From Polyangium fumosum (GTDB lineage: Bacteria > Myxococcota_A > Polyangia > Polyangiales > Polyangiaceae), in the NCBI RefSeq assembly GCF_005144585.1, contig NZ_SSMQ01000038.1:51389-115388 (forward strand): DNA of 64,000 nt. The letters run 5' to 3'. Below, piece by piece: positions 9,006-17,793 of the stretch. Each line of letters begins with the position of its first letter. The stretch's first letter is position 1. The position numbers and the translations under genes were made by a program. Below the pieces are notes generated by a model that searched no databases, was not told where the DNA came from, and worked only from the letters and a program-made list of their open reading frames with translations.

Positions 9006-11435
9006 ATGTCGGATCTCGAGCCGCACATCGATCGACTCCTCGCCTGGTACACGACCAGGGCTCGGCCCTTCCTTGAGCAGCACGCACCGCTGAGCCTCGA
9101 GTCCATCGACAAGCGCAGATCCGACGTCGAGAAGCTCTCACGCTCCGTCGACGACGAGGTCGCCGTCTGCTTCCTCGGCGACGCGGGCGTCGGCAAGAGC
9201 ACTCTCCTCAACGCCATCGTCTCGCCTGATGTCAACGTCCTCCCCCACGGAGGCATCGGCCCGCTCACCGCACAGGCCACCGTCGTCAGGTACGCGGAGA
9301 ACCCCTACTTCCGCGCCACCTACCTCTCGAAGTCCGCGCTGAACCGCATCCTCTTTGCCCTCGCCCGCACGCACGAGCTCGCGCAGAAGCGCGCCGAACG
9401 CGCGAGCTTCGCCGCGGAACTCGGGCAAGAGCTCGACGAGGAAGACCGACGGGAGGCCGAGTCCGCCCTGCCCGTCCAGGAAGCCGACGCCCCCGCGGAG
9501 AACGGCAAGCTCGACGCGTACAAGAAGCAGGTCCGCCTGCTCATCCAGGGCAGCCAGGAGGGCGAGCTCGATCTGCCCTACCTCATCGAGGGCCTGTGCG
9601 CGGCTCTCGGGCAGAAGCCACGCTTCGGGCTCACGATCGCGGACGCGGACGCGACACGCATCGAGCGGATCCGGCAGTGCCTCCAGGTCGCGACGGGGGA
9701 CGGCGTCCACCGCGAGCGGCGCGCCGACGGCGACCGGAAGGGTTTTCTCGCCGAGCTGCGCGAGCACGCCTCCGGCTTCCTCGCTCCCCTCATCAAGAGC
9801 CTCGAGGTCGGCTGGAACAGCGAGGCCCTCCGGGGCGGGCTCGTGCTCGTCGATCTGCCGGGCGTGGGGGTGGCGAACGACGAGTACCGCAAGGTGACGT
9901 CGAAGTGGGTCCGCACGCACGCGCAGGCCGTGGTCCTGGTCGTCGGCAACCGCGGTGTGACGGAGGCCAGCGCCGAGCTGCTGCGCTCGACGGGTTTCCT
10001 CGCGCGCATGCTGCACGACAGCCACGACCCGAGCGCGAAGCTCGCCTCGCTCTCCGTGGCCGTGGTGAAGGTCGACGAGATCGCCGAAAGCGACTGGCTG
10101 CAAGAGAAGTCCGTCGACCCGGAGGCGGCTCGCAAGTGGAACGTGCATTTCCGCGAGAACTGCGAGCGCGCGGTGCGCCTCGCGCAGCAGCAGATGCGGG
10201 CGCAGCTCGAGAAGCTCGTCGCCGACGGGCCGCAGGCGACCCTCGACGAGCGACGTGAGGCCGTGGCCCGGATCCTCGAGACGATGCAGGTGCACGCCGT
10301 CTCGGCCCCGCAGTACCGGCTCTTCAAGAAGGACGACGACGAGGCGCCGCCGCGCATCAAGAGCGCAGAAGAGTCGCGGATGCCGGAGCTCGTGACGTCG
10401 CTGCAGAAGGTGGCCGAGGACCATCGGGGTCTCCGCAAGGAGCGCGCGAAGGCCGCCGCGGCCGACTTCCAGAAGCGCGTGTTCACGGTGATCGACCTCG
10501 TGCGGGCGCAATGGGAGGAGAACGCGCGTGCGGAGAAGGAGGCGCAGGAGCTCCGCGAGGAGCTCGAGACGTTTCTCGCGCCCAAGCAGCGCGAGCTCGA
10601 CGCGCGCCAAGGCGCGTTCCGCGAGTTCCTCCGCGAGAGCATCCCGAAGGAGATCGAAGCGCGGATAGCGGAGGCGGCTTTGGCTGCGCAGGTCGACATA
10701 GGAAAACAACTCCGCACGCTCGGGGACATGCATTGGGCCACGCTTCGGGCGACGGTGCGTAAAGGCGGCGCCCACGAGACCCGGAGCGGCAAGCACGTCG
10801 ACCTGCCGAATCATCTGGCCACGCGATTCGAAGAACCCGTGGCGTCGGTATGGTCGAAACACATCCTCACGGAGCTGCGGAAGCGCACCAAGGAGCTCGG
10901 CGCGGATTACGTGGGGATGGTCGGCGAGGTGGTCGCGTGGGCACGCGGACAAGAGGCCCGCGTGAAGCCGCGTATCGTCGAGGCGCTGCACGAGAGCCTC
11001 GACGCGCAGACGAAGGAGCTCGCCACGGTCGGCAAGGACGCGGTGGACGACCTGAAGAACAAGGTGCGCAACGAGCTCCACGGGAAGCTCATCAAGAAGG
11101 TGCGCCAGAGTTGCGAGAAGTTCGTCGAGGAAAAGAAGGACGTCGGGCCCGGCGTCAAGCAGCGAATCCTCGACCATTTCCGCGACGAGCTGGCCGAGAC
11201 CGTCGTGGAGGGGGCGCGCCCCGTCGCCGCGAAGGTCCTCCTGAGCAATTACAAGGAAGTCCAGCAGGAGATCGGCGAGCGGCTCTCCGTGTATCGAAAC
11301 CCGCTGGAAGCCGCGCGCGACGCGATCGTGCAGTCCCACGAGGACGGCGTTCGCCGCAGCGACGCGCAGAAGCGCCGCCATGTTCTCGAAGAAATCGAGA
11401 CGATCCTCGCCGAGGTCCCCAGGGGGGACGCGTGA
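9006..11435 (+). CDS. Dynamin-like large GTPase
   Basis: An 809-residue dynamin-superfamily protein. G1 is GDAGVGKST at residues 58-66. A threonine in IGPLTAQATVVRY supplies G2, DLPGVG starting at Asp283 is G3, and VKVD (354-357) stands for G4. The insert between G2 and G3 is unusually long and charged. From about residue 430 the protein is almost entirely helical and Lys/Glu/Arg-rich, as expected for a dynamin stalk/bundle, and no membrane segment is evident. The ATG at 9006 follows GAAAGGAC. The stop overlaps the GTG start of the helicase gene by 4 bp (GTGA), so the two are translationally coupled. Bacterial dynamins are known in membrane remodelling and in phage defence (Eleos, B. subtilis DynA); a helicase partner points to the latter, by inference. 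Confidence 0.85.
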   Translation: MSDLEPHIDRLLAWYTTRARPFLEQHAPLSLESIDKRRSDVEKLSRSVDDEVAVCFLGDAGVGKSTLLNAIVSPDVNVLPHGGIGPLTAQATVVRYAENPYFRATYLSKSALNRILFALARTHELAQKRAERASFAAELGQELDEEDRREAESALPVQEADAPAENGKLDAYKKQVRLLIQGSQEGELDLPYLIEGLCAALGQKPRFGLTIADADATRIERIRQCLQVATGDGVHRERRADGDRKGFLAELREHASGFLAPLIKSLEVGWNSEALRGGLVLVDLPGVGVANDEYRKVTSKWVRTHAQAVVLVVGNRGVTEASAELLRSTGFLARMLHDSHDPSAKLASLSVAVVKVDEIAESDWLQEKSVDPEAARKWNVHFRENCERAVRLAQQQMRAQLEKLVADGPQATLDERREAVARILETMQVHAVSAPQYRLFKKDDDEAPPRIKSAEESRMPELVTSLQKVAEDHRGLRKERAKAAAADFQKRVFTVIDLVRAQWEENARAEKEAQELREELETFLAPKQRELDARQGAFREFLRESIPKEIEARIAEAALAAQVDIGKQLRTLGDMHWATLRATVRKGGAHETRSGKHVDLPNHLATRFEEPVASVWSKHILTELRKRTKELGADYVGMVGEVVAWARGQEARVKPRIVEALHESLDAQTKELATVGKDAVDDLKNKVRNELHGKLIKKVRQSCEKFVEEKKDVGPGVKQRILDHFRDELAETVVEGARPVAAKVLLSNYKEVQQEIGERLSVYRNPLEAARDAIVQSHEDGVRRSDAQKRRHVLEEIETILAEVPRGDA

Positions 11436-14188
11436 CGGGGCTGCGCGTTCTCTTCCGCAGGCCGGAGGAGGGCCAGACCTGGGCCCTGCTCAGCCGGCGC
11501 GACGAGTTCGGCTTCGAGGACCTCGACCTCCTGCGCCCGCCCGGGCGATTCTGGGGGGACGGCGATCTCTCTCGGGCCGACCGTTTCGACCCGGTTTTGC
11601 AGGTCGAGTCGCGGCGCGTTCATGCCGTTCCCACGCCCGCGGCGCTGCTCGTCGAAAAGCCGGACGATAGCTGGATGGCGATGACCCGACGCAGCCTGGC
11701 TCGGCTGCTCGCGTGGTTCCTCGTCGTCGAGGATCCGCAGCGAAGGCTCGAGGCGCAGGCGATCGTGACGCTCGCGCACCAGGCGAGCGTCGTGCAGCAC
11801 ATCCTGCAACAACCCTCGCTCCGGCGCGTGCTGCTCGCCGACGAGGTGGGCCTCGGCAAGACGGTGGAGGCAGGGCTGCTCATCAAGCAGGTCCTCGCCC
11901 AGAACCCCGGCGCTCGTGTCCTCTACCTTTCTCCCGCGCGCCTGGTACGCAACGTGCGGAACGAGTTTGAAAAGCTTGGCCTCTCCTCGTTCCGCCTCTG
12001 GATCGCCAGCGCGGACCGGGACGCCAAGCTCACGGACCCTCATATCGTCGCCAGCATCCACCGCGCCTGCCACAAAGGCCGCATCGACGAGGTCCTCGCG
12101 GCTCCGCCCTGGGACATGATCGTGGTCGACGAGTGCCACCACCTCTCGGATTGGGCGCCCGGTGGTGGGAGCCCCGTGGCGCAATACAAGCTCGTGGAGA
12201 AGCTGGCCGAGCGGCTCAGCGAGAACGGCCGCCTCCTGCTCATGAGTGGAACGCCCCACCAGGGGCATGGCGCCCGCTTCCAGAACCTCCTGCGATTGCT
12301 GCGCACGAAAAAGGAACCCGAGTCGCAGCTCGCCGGGCGCGTCATTTACCGGACCAAAGAGGACGTGCGCGACTGGGACGACCAGCCGCTCTTCCCGAGC
12401 CGACAGGTGAACCCTGTGTGCGTCGTGGATCTCGGCCGCGACCACCAGCGTTGGCTCACGGAGATCCACCGGTTCTTCGAGCCCGGCCGCGCGGAGCGAG
12501 GAGACAACTCGGCGCAGCGCCGCGCGGCGGGCTGGCGCGCGGGGCAAGCGCTGCAATGGGCCACGTCGAGCGTGCAGGCCGGCCTCGGTTATCTGGTGCG
12601 TCAGGCCATCCGCGCGAACTGCAAGCCCGAGACGCTCCCCGGGCTCGAAGCGGCGCTCGCGGCCATCCGGCCCTATCGCCGAGGCTCCGCTTCCGAGCCC
12701 ACGCGCGAGCTCTTCGCCCGCATCGCTGGGGAAGTGCGGCAGCAGATCGAGGACGCAGACGTCGAGGACATCGAAGACCTCTCGGACGAGACGAAATGGC
12801 GCCCGGACCTCGGGCACCTGAGCGAGCTGCTCGAGGACGGCGTGGAGCTGCTCCGCGCCACGGGCGACGCCAAATGGAATCGCTTGTACGAGAAAATCCT
12901 CGAGCCTGCGGGCGACGAGAAGGTCGTCCTTTTCGCGCAGCCGATCGAGACGGTCACCGCCATGGCGGCCTATCTCGAGCGGCGCACCGGCGAGCGCCCC
13001 GCGCTCATCCTCGGTGGCCAGTCCGAAGAAGAGCGCGCCGCCGAGGTCGAACGATTCTGTCAGGAGAGCGGCCCGCAATACCTGGTCTCGTCGCGCGCGG
13101 GCGGCGAGGGCTTGAACCTGCAGGTCGCGCGCCGGCTGGTGCACCTCGACGTGCCCTGGAACCCGATGGAGCTCGAGCAGCGCATCGGCCGCGTACATCG
13201 ATTCCTGTCGCGGCGCACCATCCTCGTCGACACGCTGGTCGTGAAGGACAGCCGGGAGGTGGATACCTACGATTACGCCCGCCAGAAGTTACGCATGATC
13301 GCAACCACCATGGGCACCGAGGATCGCTTCGAGGCGCTCTTCGGACGGGTGATGTCGCTCGTACCACCGGAGGAGCTGTCGGACATCCTGGGCCAGGGCG
13401 CCGTGGGCCCCCTCTCTCCGGACGAGCAGGCGCGCCTCACGACGCTCGTGACCGAGGGATACAACCAGTGGAAACGATTCCACGATCGTTATTCACAACA
13501 GCAAAAGCAGATTCGTGCCCTCGATCCCGGGGAGGCGACGTGGCGTGACCTCGCGACATTCTCCCGGGCGTATCTCGGTGCGACGACGGCCGAGGGGTTC
13601 TCGTCGCTCCGGTTCCTCAGGCAGGACGAAGAGGTGGTCGAGGCGCCGCAGAAGGCCGAGGTGTTCTCGATCGAGGGGACGCTCTACGCGTGTGGTGACC
13701 ACGGGGGGATGCCGGTGACGCGGGACGACGGGACCAAGGCCGAGCGGTTCGGCTTGAACGTAGCCGCGGTCGCGAAGGCGCTGCGCGCACAGGCGTTCCC
13801 GACGGCGCTCACGGGCGCGGCGCATGTGCGTTGGCCCGAAGACGAACCGAGGCCCCACGAGGGTACGTTCGGGGTGCTCGTCCTGGTGCGGCAGTCGGTG
13901 CGCAGGGAGCAGGGCGCGACCGCGGAGCAAGGGGCGACGCTGCACTGCGTGGTGGTGACCGGGGCGGGCGATGTTCGGACGGTGGAGCCGGGAGCCAAAG
14001 GCACGCTGCTGCGAGCCCTCGGGCGCGGGACGGTGCGACGCGAGCCTGAAGAGGCACCGGCGCTCGTCGCGGCCATGCAAAGAGCCGAGGCGGCGCTGTT
14101 CCAGGAGCTGCGGCCGCCGAACGAAACGGATCTCGAAGCCAACATCAGGCACGCCGTGACGCCCCTCCTGGCAGCCATCGTCTCGTGA
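11432..14188 (+). CDS. SNF2/RapA-type SF2 helicase
   Basis: A 918-residue protein starting at the GTG that overlaps the GTPase stop. A 110-residue N-terminal extension precedes the helicase core: motif I DEVGLGKT (137-144), motif Ia LYLSPARLVRN, motif II DECHH (233-237, a DEAH variant), motif III MSGTPHQG, and, in the second RecA lobe, SRAGGEGLNLQ (V) and QRIGRVHR (VI). This motif set is that of the RapA/HepA/DrmD branch of SNF2 ATPases, which translocate on duplex DNA. A C-terminal region of about 330 residues has no motif I recognise and no nuclease or methylase signature. Coupling to the dynamin gene implies one complex or pathway. Codon use matches the neighbourhood, with slightly more A/T near 13480-13520. 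Confidence 0.87.
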   Translation: MTGLRVLFRRPEEGQTWALLSRRDEFGFEDLDLLRPPGRFWGDGDLSRADRFDPVLQVESRRVHAVPTPAALLVEKPDDSWMAMTRRSLARLLAWFLVVEDPQRRLEAQAIVTLAHQASVVQHILQQPSLRRVLLADEVGLGKTVEAGLLIKQVLAQNPGARVLYLSPARLVRNVRNEFEKLGLSSFRLWIASADRDAKLTDPHIVASIHRACHKGRIDEVLAAPPWDMIVVDECHHLSDWAPGGGSPVAQYKLVEKLAERLSENGRLLLMSGTPHQGHGARFQNLLRLLRTKKEPESQLAGRVIYRTKEDVRDWDDQPLFPSRQVNPVCVVDLGRDHQRWLTEIHRFFEPGRAERGDNSAQRRAAGWRAGQALQWATSSVQAGLGYLVRQAIRANCKPETLPGLEAALAAIRPYRRGSASEPTRELFARIAGEVRQQIEDADVEDIEDLSDETKWRPDLGHLSELLEDGVELLRATGDAKWNRLYEKILEPAGDEKVVLFAQPIETVTAMAAYLERRTGERPALILGGQSEEERAAEVERFCQESGPQYLVSSRAGGEGLNLQVARRLVHLDVPWNPMELEQRIGRVHRFLSRRTILVDTLVVKDSREVDTYDYARQKLRMIATTMGTEDRFEALFGRVMSLVPPEELSDILGQGAVGPLSPDEQARLTTLVTEGYNQWKRFHDRYSQQQKQIRALDPGEATWRDLATFSRAYLGATTAEGFSSLRFLRQDEEVVEAPQKAEVFSIEGTLYACGDHGGMPVTRDDGTKAERFGLNVAAVAKALRAQAFPTALTGAAHVRWPEDEPRPHEGTFGVLVLVRQSVRREQGATAEQGATLHCVVVTGAGDVRTVEPGAKGTLLRALGRGTVRREPEEAPALVAAMQRAEAALFQELRPPNETDLEANIRHAVTPLLAAIVS

Positions 14189-14228
14189 ATGCAGCGTGGG
14201 CGTGATCCGCCCGCTCGTCTTCCTGCGC

Positions 14229-14261
14229 CTCGGGCTCGCCTCGGGCTCGCCTCGGGCTCGC
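14229..14261. repeat. Three 11-bp tandem repeats
   Basis: CTCGGGCTCGC is repeated three times head to tail in the gap between the helicase gene and the receiver gene. It looks like simple slippage expansion; no function is apparent. Confidence 0.8.
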
Positions 14262-14347
14262 CCCGACCTCGCATGACCGTGCACCCCGATGGCAAGGAAG
14301 CCCGCTGCGTGGCGTACTCGGCCTCCGGTAAGCTCGCAGGGGGGGCC

Positions 14348-14839
14348 ATGCGTTCTGCTTCTGGTATCCGACCGGGACTTTCCAAGAACCGCGACGGCTC
14401 GACAAAGGACGGCCGGCGTATCCTCGTCGCTGACGACGACGCGACCCGCAGGCGCCTCATCGGCGCGCTCCTCGTCGAGAAATACGCGCCCGCGGTCGCC
14501 CTCGAAGCCGCCTGCGTGCCCACCGCGCTCGAAGCGCTCCTCGTGCGGCACCCCGATCTCGTCGTCGCCGACCTCGGTTTGTCTGGGCATTCTCAGGGCG
14601 GCTTTCGCCTGATCCTCGACGCGGCTTCGCTCGGCGTGCCGGCGGTGGTCACGAGCGGGCCCATTTCACGTGCCCTCGAAGAGCGGCTCGCCCAGCTCGG
14701 CGTGGGGTGGGTGCCCAAGGGTTCGTCGGAGCAAACGCTCCTCTCCGCGATCGACCGCGCCCTCGAAAAGCCGCGCGGGGCCGAGCGCGGAGGTGAGCCC
14801 CGGAAGGTGCCCTCGGGGCCCAGGATGCATACAGCGTGA
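14348..14839 (+). CDS. Single-domain response-regulator-like receiver
   Basis: A protein of about 163 residues that is essentially one REC domain: RRILVADDDA gives the acidic pocket, HPDLVVADLGLSG the phospho-acceptor aspartate, VVTSGP the switch threonine/serine strand, and GVGWVPKGSS the conserved lysine. There is no output domain, so it should act by protein contact in a phosphorelay or as a phosphate sink. The ATG at 14348 is preferred for the purine-rich AGGGGGGG before it; an in-frame ATG at 14273 would add 25 residues with no REC homology. It is co-directional with the GTPase/helicase pair (159-bp gap) and with the TPR-Lon gene (39-bp gap). Confidence 0.75.
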   Translation: MRSASGIRPGLSKNRDGSTKDGRRILVADDDATRRRLIGALLVEKYAPAVALEAACVPTALEALLVRHPDLVVADLGLSGHSQGGFRLILDAASLGVPAVVTSGPISRALEERLAQLGVGWVPKGSSEQTLLSAIDRALEKPRGAERGGEPRKVPSGPRMHTA

Positions 14840-14878
14840 GCGGCGCGTCCGTGGCGAGCCGCGAGCGCTGAAAGCGGG

Positions 14879-16993
14879 ATGTCGCGAGACAAACACCAGG
14901 CAGCCGGGCCCCCTTCGGAGACCGGCGAGCGAGGAGAGCTCGACGCCGCCCTGGCCGCCGAAGGCCTCGACGACGAGCTTTTGCGCCAGCTCGGCCACCT
15001 GCTCGAAATGGAGCTCGTGGATCCGCCGCGGCGCACACGCAAAGAGCCGCTGCGGCGTCGCGCCGAGGCGCATATCGTGGTGGCGCGCCTGTCCTTCGAG
15101 GCGCGGCTCTCGGATCGCGCCGAGGTGGAGGCGCACGCGGCGCTCGCGCTCGCGCCGGACGACGAGGCGGCCCTGGGGCTGCTCGCGGCGATTCACCACG
15201 CGCGCGGCGAGCTCGGCGCGGCCATCACGCTGCACAGCGAAATGGCGGCCCGCGCCGGCGGCGAGCCCTCGGCGCTGGCCACGCTCGGGCGGCTCTTCGA
15301 GGCGAGCATGCGCGAAGAATCGCCGTCGGCCCGCGCGCCGCACGTCGCGCCCGAGGCGGGGCCCTTCACGGGTTTGTCCGAACTCGAGCACGCGTTTCGC
15401 CTGGCCTTCGCGGGCAATTTGCAGGGGGCGCTGCGCATCGTGGATCGGGTGGCGGCGCGGGCGCGCACCGAGGCGCGGGGCGTGTACAAGCTCGCGATGC
15501 TGGAGCGCGCTTTTTTGCTGGAGCAAGCGCAGGACGTGCGGGGCGCGATCACCACGCTGGAGCGCCTCGCCGACGAGCCGGGGCTCGCGAGCGACGTGGA
15601 GCGATTGCTCTGCCTCTCGCTCCTCTATGAACGAGAGGGAACCCCCGAGCGAATCCGCCGCGCGCTCCGGGCCGTGCGATATGCCTACCTCGTCACGCGG
15701 CGCCCGACCTTGCTCCGGCGTATCGCGCGGCTCGTGGGCAAGCTCGGCCATACGCGCCTCGCCGAGCTGTTCGAGGCGCGTTACCTGGAAGTCTTTCGCC
15801 GCCGCATGCACGTGCTCTCGCTCCGGGAGGCCGCGCGCGCGCTGCCGACCGTGTACGTGCCGCCGGAGGGTTTGTCCGTCTTGCCGTTCGGGCATCGGGC
15901 CGTGCAACACCTCTTCGATCGGATCCGGGATCGCAAGCGCCCCGAGCACCGCAGGCGCGCCGCCGCGCTCGCGCTCTGGAGCGGCGATGCGGCGCGCGCA
16001 GAGGCGATGTACGCGGAGCTCGATAAAGAGGGACAAACCACCCCGGTGGATTTGCTTTATCTCGCCGATGCGCTCGAGGCGCTCGGGGAGCACGCGCGCG
16101 CGCGTTTGGCGCGGCGGCGCGGGGTCGCGGGGCTCGATCGACCGGACGCCGCGGCGCTCGCGCGGCTGCTCGGGCACGACGATGCGAACGCAGAGGACGC
16201 GCGGGAGGCTTTGGGATCCCCGGAGCGGCTCGCGGAGGCGGCGTCCGTGCTGCGGGCGCGACGCAAGACGCACCCGGAGGATCGCGCGGCCGTGCTCTCG
16301 CTCGCGCGCCTGGCCGAGGCGCGAGACGAGGTCGACGTGAAAGCACGATACGAATCCCACGCGCGCGCCCTCGCGGACGCCGCGCGCACGCCGCGCCCGT
16401 ACGTGCTCGCCGCCGCCGCATGGCGACGCGGCGGCGAGGTGCGCGGCGTGATTCACGAGCTCTGGGCCGATAGCCGCCGCACGAAGCGGGGCCGCGGCGG
16501 CCTCGACGAAAAGGACGTCCTCGGCTCGGTCGCGCCGGACCTCCGCGCCCGCGCGGTCTCCATCTTCCAGGCCGTGCGCGCCTTCGTCCGATCTCGATAT
16601 CCCCACCGTGTCGATCCCGAGCTCGACGACCGCCGCTTTCTCCTCCGTTTCACGAAAGACGACGAGCCCTCGTCCGGCGACAGCGCCGGCCTGCCCATCG
16701 CCGTCGCTTTCGCGAGCGTGATGCTCGGGCTCTCCACGCCGAGCGACGTCGCCTTCTCCGGCGCCGTCATCTGCGACGCGCACGACGTCCTGTCGCTCGC
16801 CCGCATCGGCGACGTCGACGCGAAAATCGAGGGCGCCTACGAGCGTCGCCTCTCGCGCATCGTGCTCCCCGCGCAGAATCGAGACGACGTGACGCACGCC
16901 GAGCGAGTGCCGCGCAAGATCGCCGAGCACATGGTCGTCTTCGCGCGGACGCTCGACGAGGTCCTCGAAGCAATGTTTCCCGAGCTGGTTTGA
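14879..16993 (+). CDS. TPR protein with C-terminal Lon-like (S16) protease domain
   Basis: A 704-residue protein. Residues about 55-560 are helical, Ala/Leu/Arg-rich TPR-type repeats (for example AEVEAHAALALAPDDEAALGLLAAIHHARGE read in pieces). The last 130 residues resemble the LonB/S16 proteolytic domain: GDSAGLPIAVA holds the nucleophile Ser602 in the place of Lon's DGPSAG, and GDVDAKIEGA holds Lys649, matching the LonB block GGVxAKIEAA. It then reads IVLPAQNRDDV, like Lon's VIIPKENxxDV. Both members of the Ser-Lys dyad are therefore present, 47 residues apart. There is no AAA+ module, so the TPRs may supply substrate or partner recognition. The ATG at 14879 is chosen as the first in-frame methionine after the receiver gene. 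Proteolytic activity is inferred, not shown. Confidence 0.7.
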   Translation: MSRDKHQAAGPPSETGERGELDAALAAEGLDDELLRQLGHLLEMELVDPPRRTRKEPLRRRAEAHIVVARLSFEARLSDRAEVEAHAALALAPDDEAALGLLAAIHHARGELGAAITLHSEMAARAGGEPSALATLGRLFEASMREESPSARAPHVAPEAGPFTGLSELEHAFRLAFAGNLQGALRIVDRVAARARTEARGVYKLAMLERAFLLEQAQDVRGAITTLERLADEPGLASDVERLLCLSLLYEREGTPERIRRALRAVRYAYLVTRRPTLLRRIARLVGKLGHTRLAELFEARYLEVFRRRMHVLSLREAARALPTVYVPPEGLSVLPFGHRAVQHLFDRIRDRKRPEHRRRAAALALWSGDAARAEAMYAELDKEGQTTPVDLLYLADALEALGEHARARLARRRGVAGLDRPDAAALARLLGHDDANAEDAREALGSPERLAEAASVLRARRKTHPEDRAAVLSLARLAEARDEVDVKARYESHARALADAARTPRPYVLAAAAWRRGGEVRGVIHELWADSRRTKRGRGGLDEKDVLGSVAPDLRARAVSIFQAVRAFVRSRYPHRVDPELDDRRFLLRFTKDDEPSSGDSAGLPIAVAFASVMLGLSTPSDVAFSGAVICDAHDVLSLARIGDVDAKIEGAYERRLSRIVLPAQNRDDVTHAERVPRKIAEHMVVFARTLDEVLEAMFPELV

Positions 16994-17025
16994 AGGATTT
17001 CGCCCCGCGGCGCGGCGCCGCGAAC

Positions 17026-17063
17026 GCGCGCTCGCGTCGACGCAACGGCGCGCTCGCGTCGAC
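17026..17063. repeat. Two 16-bp direct repeats, period 22
   Basis: GCGCGCTCGCGTCGAC occurs at 17026 and again at 17048, just after the TPR-Lon stop codon. Function unknown. Confidence 0.7.
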
Positions 17064-17085
17064 AAATGCGAAAATGGGCCTCGGC

Positions 17086-17110
17086 CGCCGTCACGCGAAC
17101 GGTGACGGCG
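17086..17110. terminator. Hairpin between convergent genes
   Basis: A perfect 9-bp stem (CGCCGTCAC / GTGACGGCG) with a 7-nt loop lies between the convergent TPR-Lon gene and the gene at 17191. It has no T-tract, but its position and symmetry fit a bidirectional terminator. Confidence 0.4.
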
Positions 17111-17190
17111 ACCTAGACCCAATGGCGCGTGGAGGGCGCGCCGGGAGACCGGCCGGCGGGCGGCCCGTCTCCCGCTTCAATCGCTTCCGA

Positions 17191-17652
17191 TCAGAAGCCG
17201 CACGCGCGGCACATCGCCTCGTACTGCTGACGAGCGATCTCGCGCTGACGCACGATCTCGGCCGTGAAGGGGGTCCACCCCGTCCACGGCGTGGCTGTCG
17301 TGTGGCTCAGGCCGCTGCGCTGCGCGAAGAACGGGTCGATGCTCGTCGGCAGGCCGCCGAGGTGCTGCGCGCCCGCCCACGCCGGGACCGACTGCATGGC
17401 GTAGTTGAACGGGTACACGCCGTACGGCGAGTGCCCGAGGCCCGCCGTGTAATCCACGCGCGGATCGATGCCCTGCACGGGCACGCCGAACGGGGCGGCG
17501 GGGCCGAACTGGGTATGCGAGAGACCGGTCATGTCGCGGTTGATGTCGCGGCTCAGGCCGATCCGCTGCGTGCGCGCCAGCACCTCGATCGTCTGGGCGA
17601 GGTAATCGTTGAGGACGCGAAGGTTGTTGATCTCGAAGGTCTTGGGATCCAT
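17191..17652 (-). CDS. Conserved-looking protein of unknown function
   Basis: A 153-residue protein starting at ATG 17652, with a strong AGGGGGG ribosome-binding site about 8 bp upstream. The first 40 residues are helical (LRVLNDYLAQTIEVLARTQ). The middle is rich in Gly, Pro, Tyr, Phe and Trp, with the short motif GLSHT appearing twice (MTGLSHTQFG and RSGLSHTTATPW). The end is helical again (EIVRQREIARQQYEAMCRACGF) with a CxxC. There is no signal peptide or membrane helix. I do not recognise the family. It lies downstream of the Hsp20 gene on the same strand, with a 141-bp gap. Confidence 0.7.
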   Translation of the reverse strand: MDPKTFEINNLRVLNDYLAQTIEVLARTQRIGLSRDINRDMTGLSHTQFGPAAPFGVPVQGIDPRVDYTAGLGHSPYGVYPFNYAMQSVPAWAGAQHLGGLPTSIDPFFAQRSGLSHTTATPWTGWTPFTAEIVRQREIARQQYEAMCRACGF

Positions 17653-17793
17653 GTTCGTACCCCCCTGAATCAGGGCTCGTGCACTATCTCCGCCCCGGGG
17701 CCCTATGCCCCGGCGCGGCACTACCTTTCCAGCGCGGAGCGCCAGAAATCCTTGCCGGGTGCGGGAATCGCGCATGCGCCGCACCCGAAAAAC

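Noticed and set aside
8451..9093. Proteins with heptapeptide repeats in the 21-bp array
   Set aside because: Frames are open on both strands because the repeat is 21 bp and has no stops; the periodic peptides have no supporting start or domain.
9138..11381. 747-codon minus-strand frame opposite the GTPase gene
   Set aside because: The plus strand has all G motifs; the antisense sequence is low-complexity Arg/Leu/Glu and lacks a ribosome-binding site.
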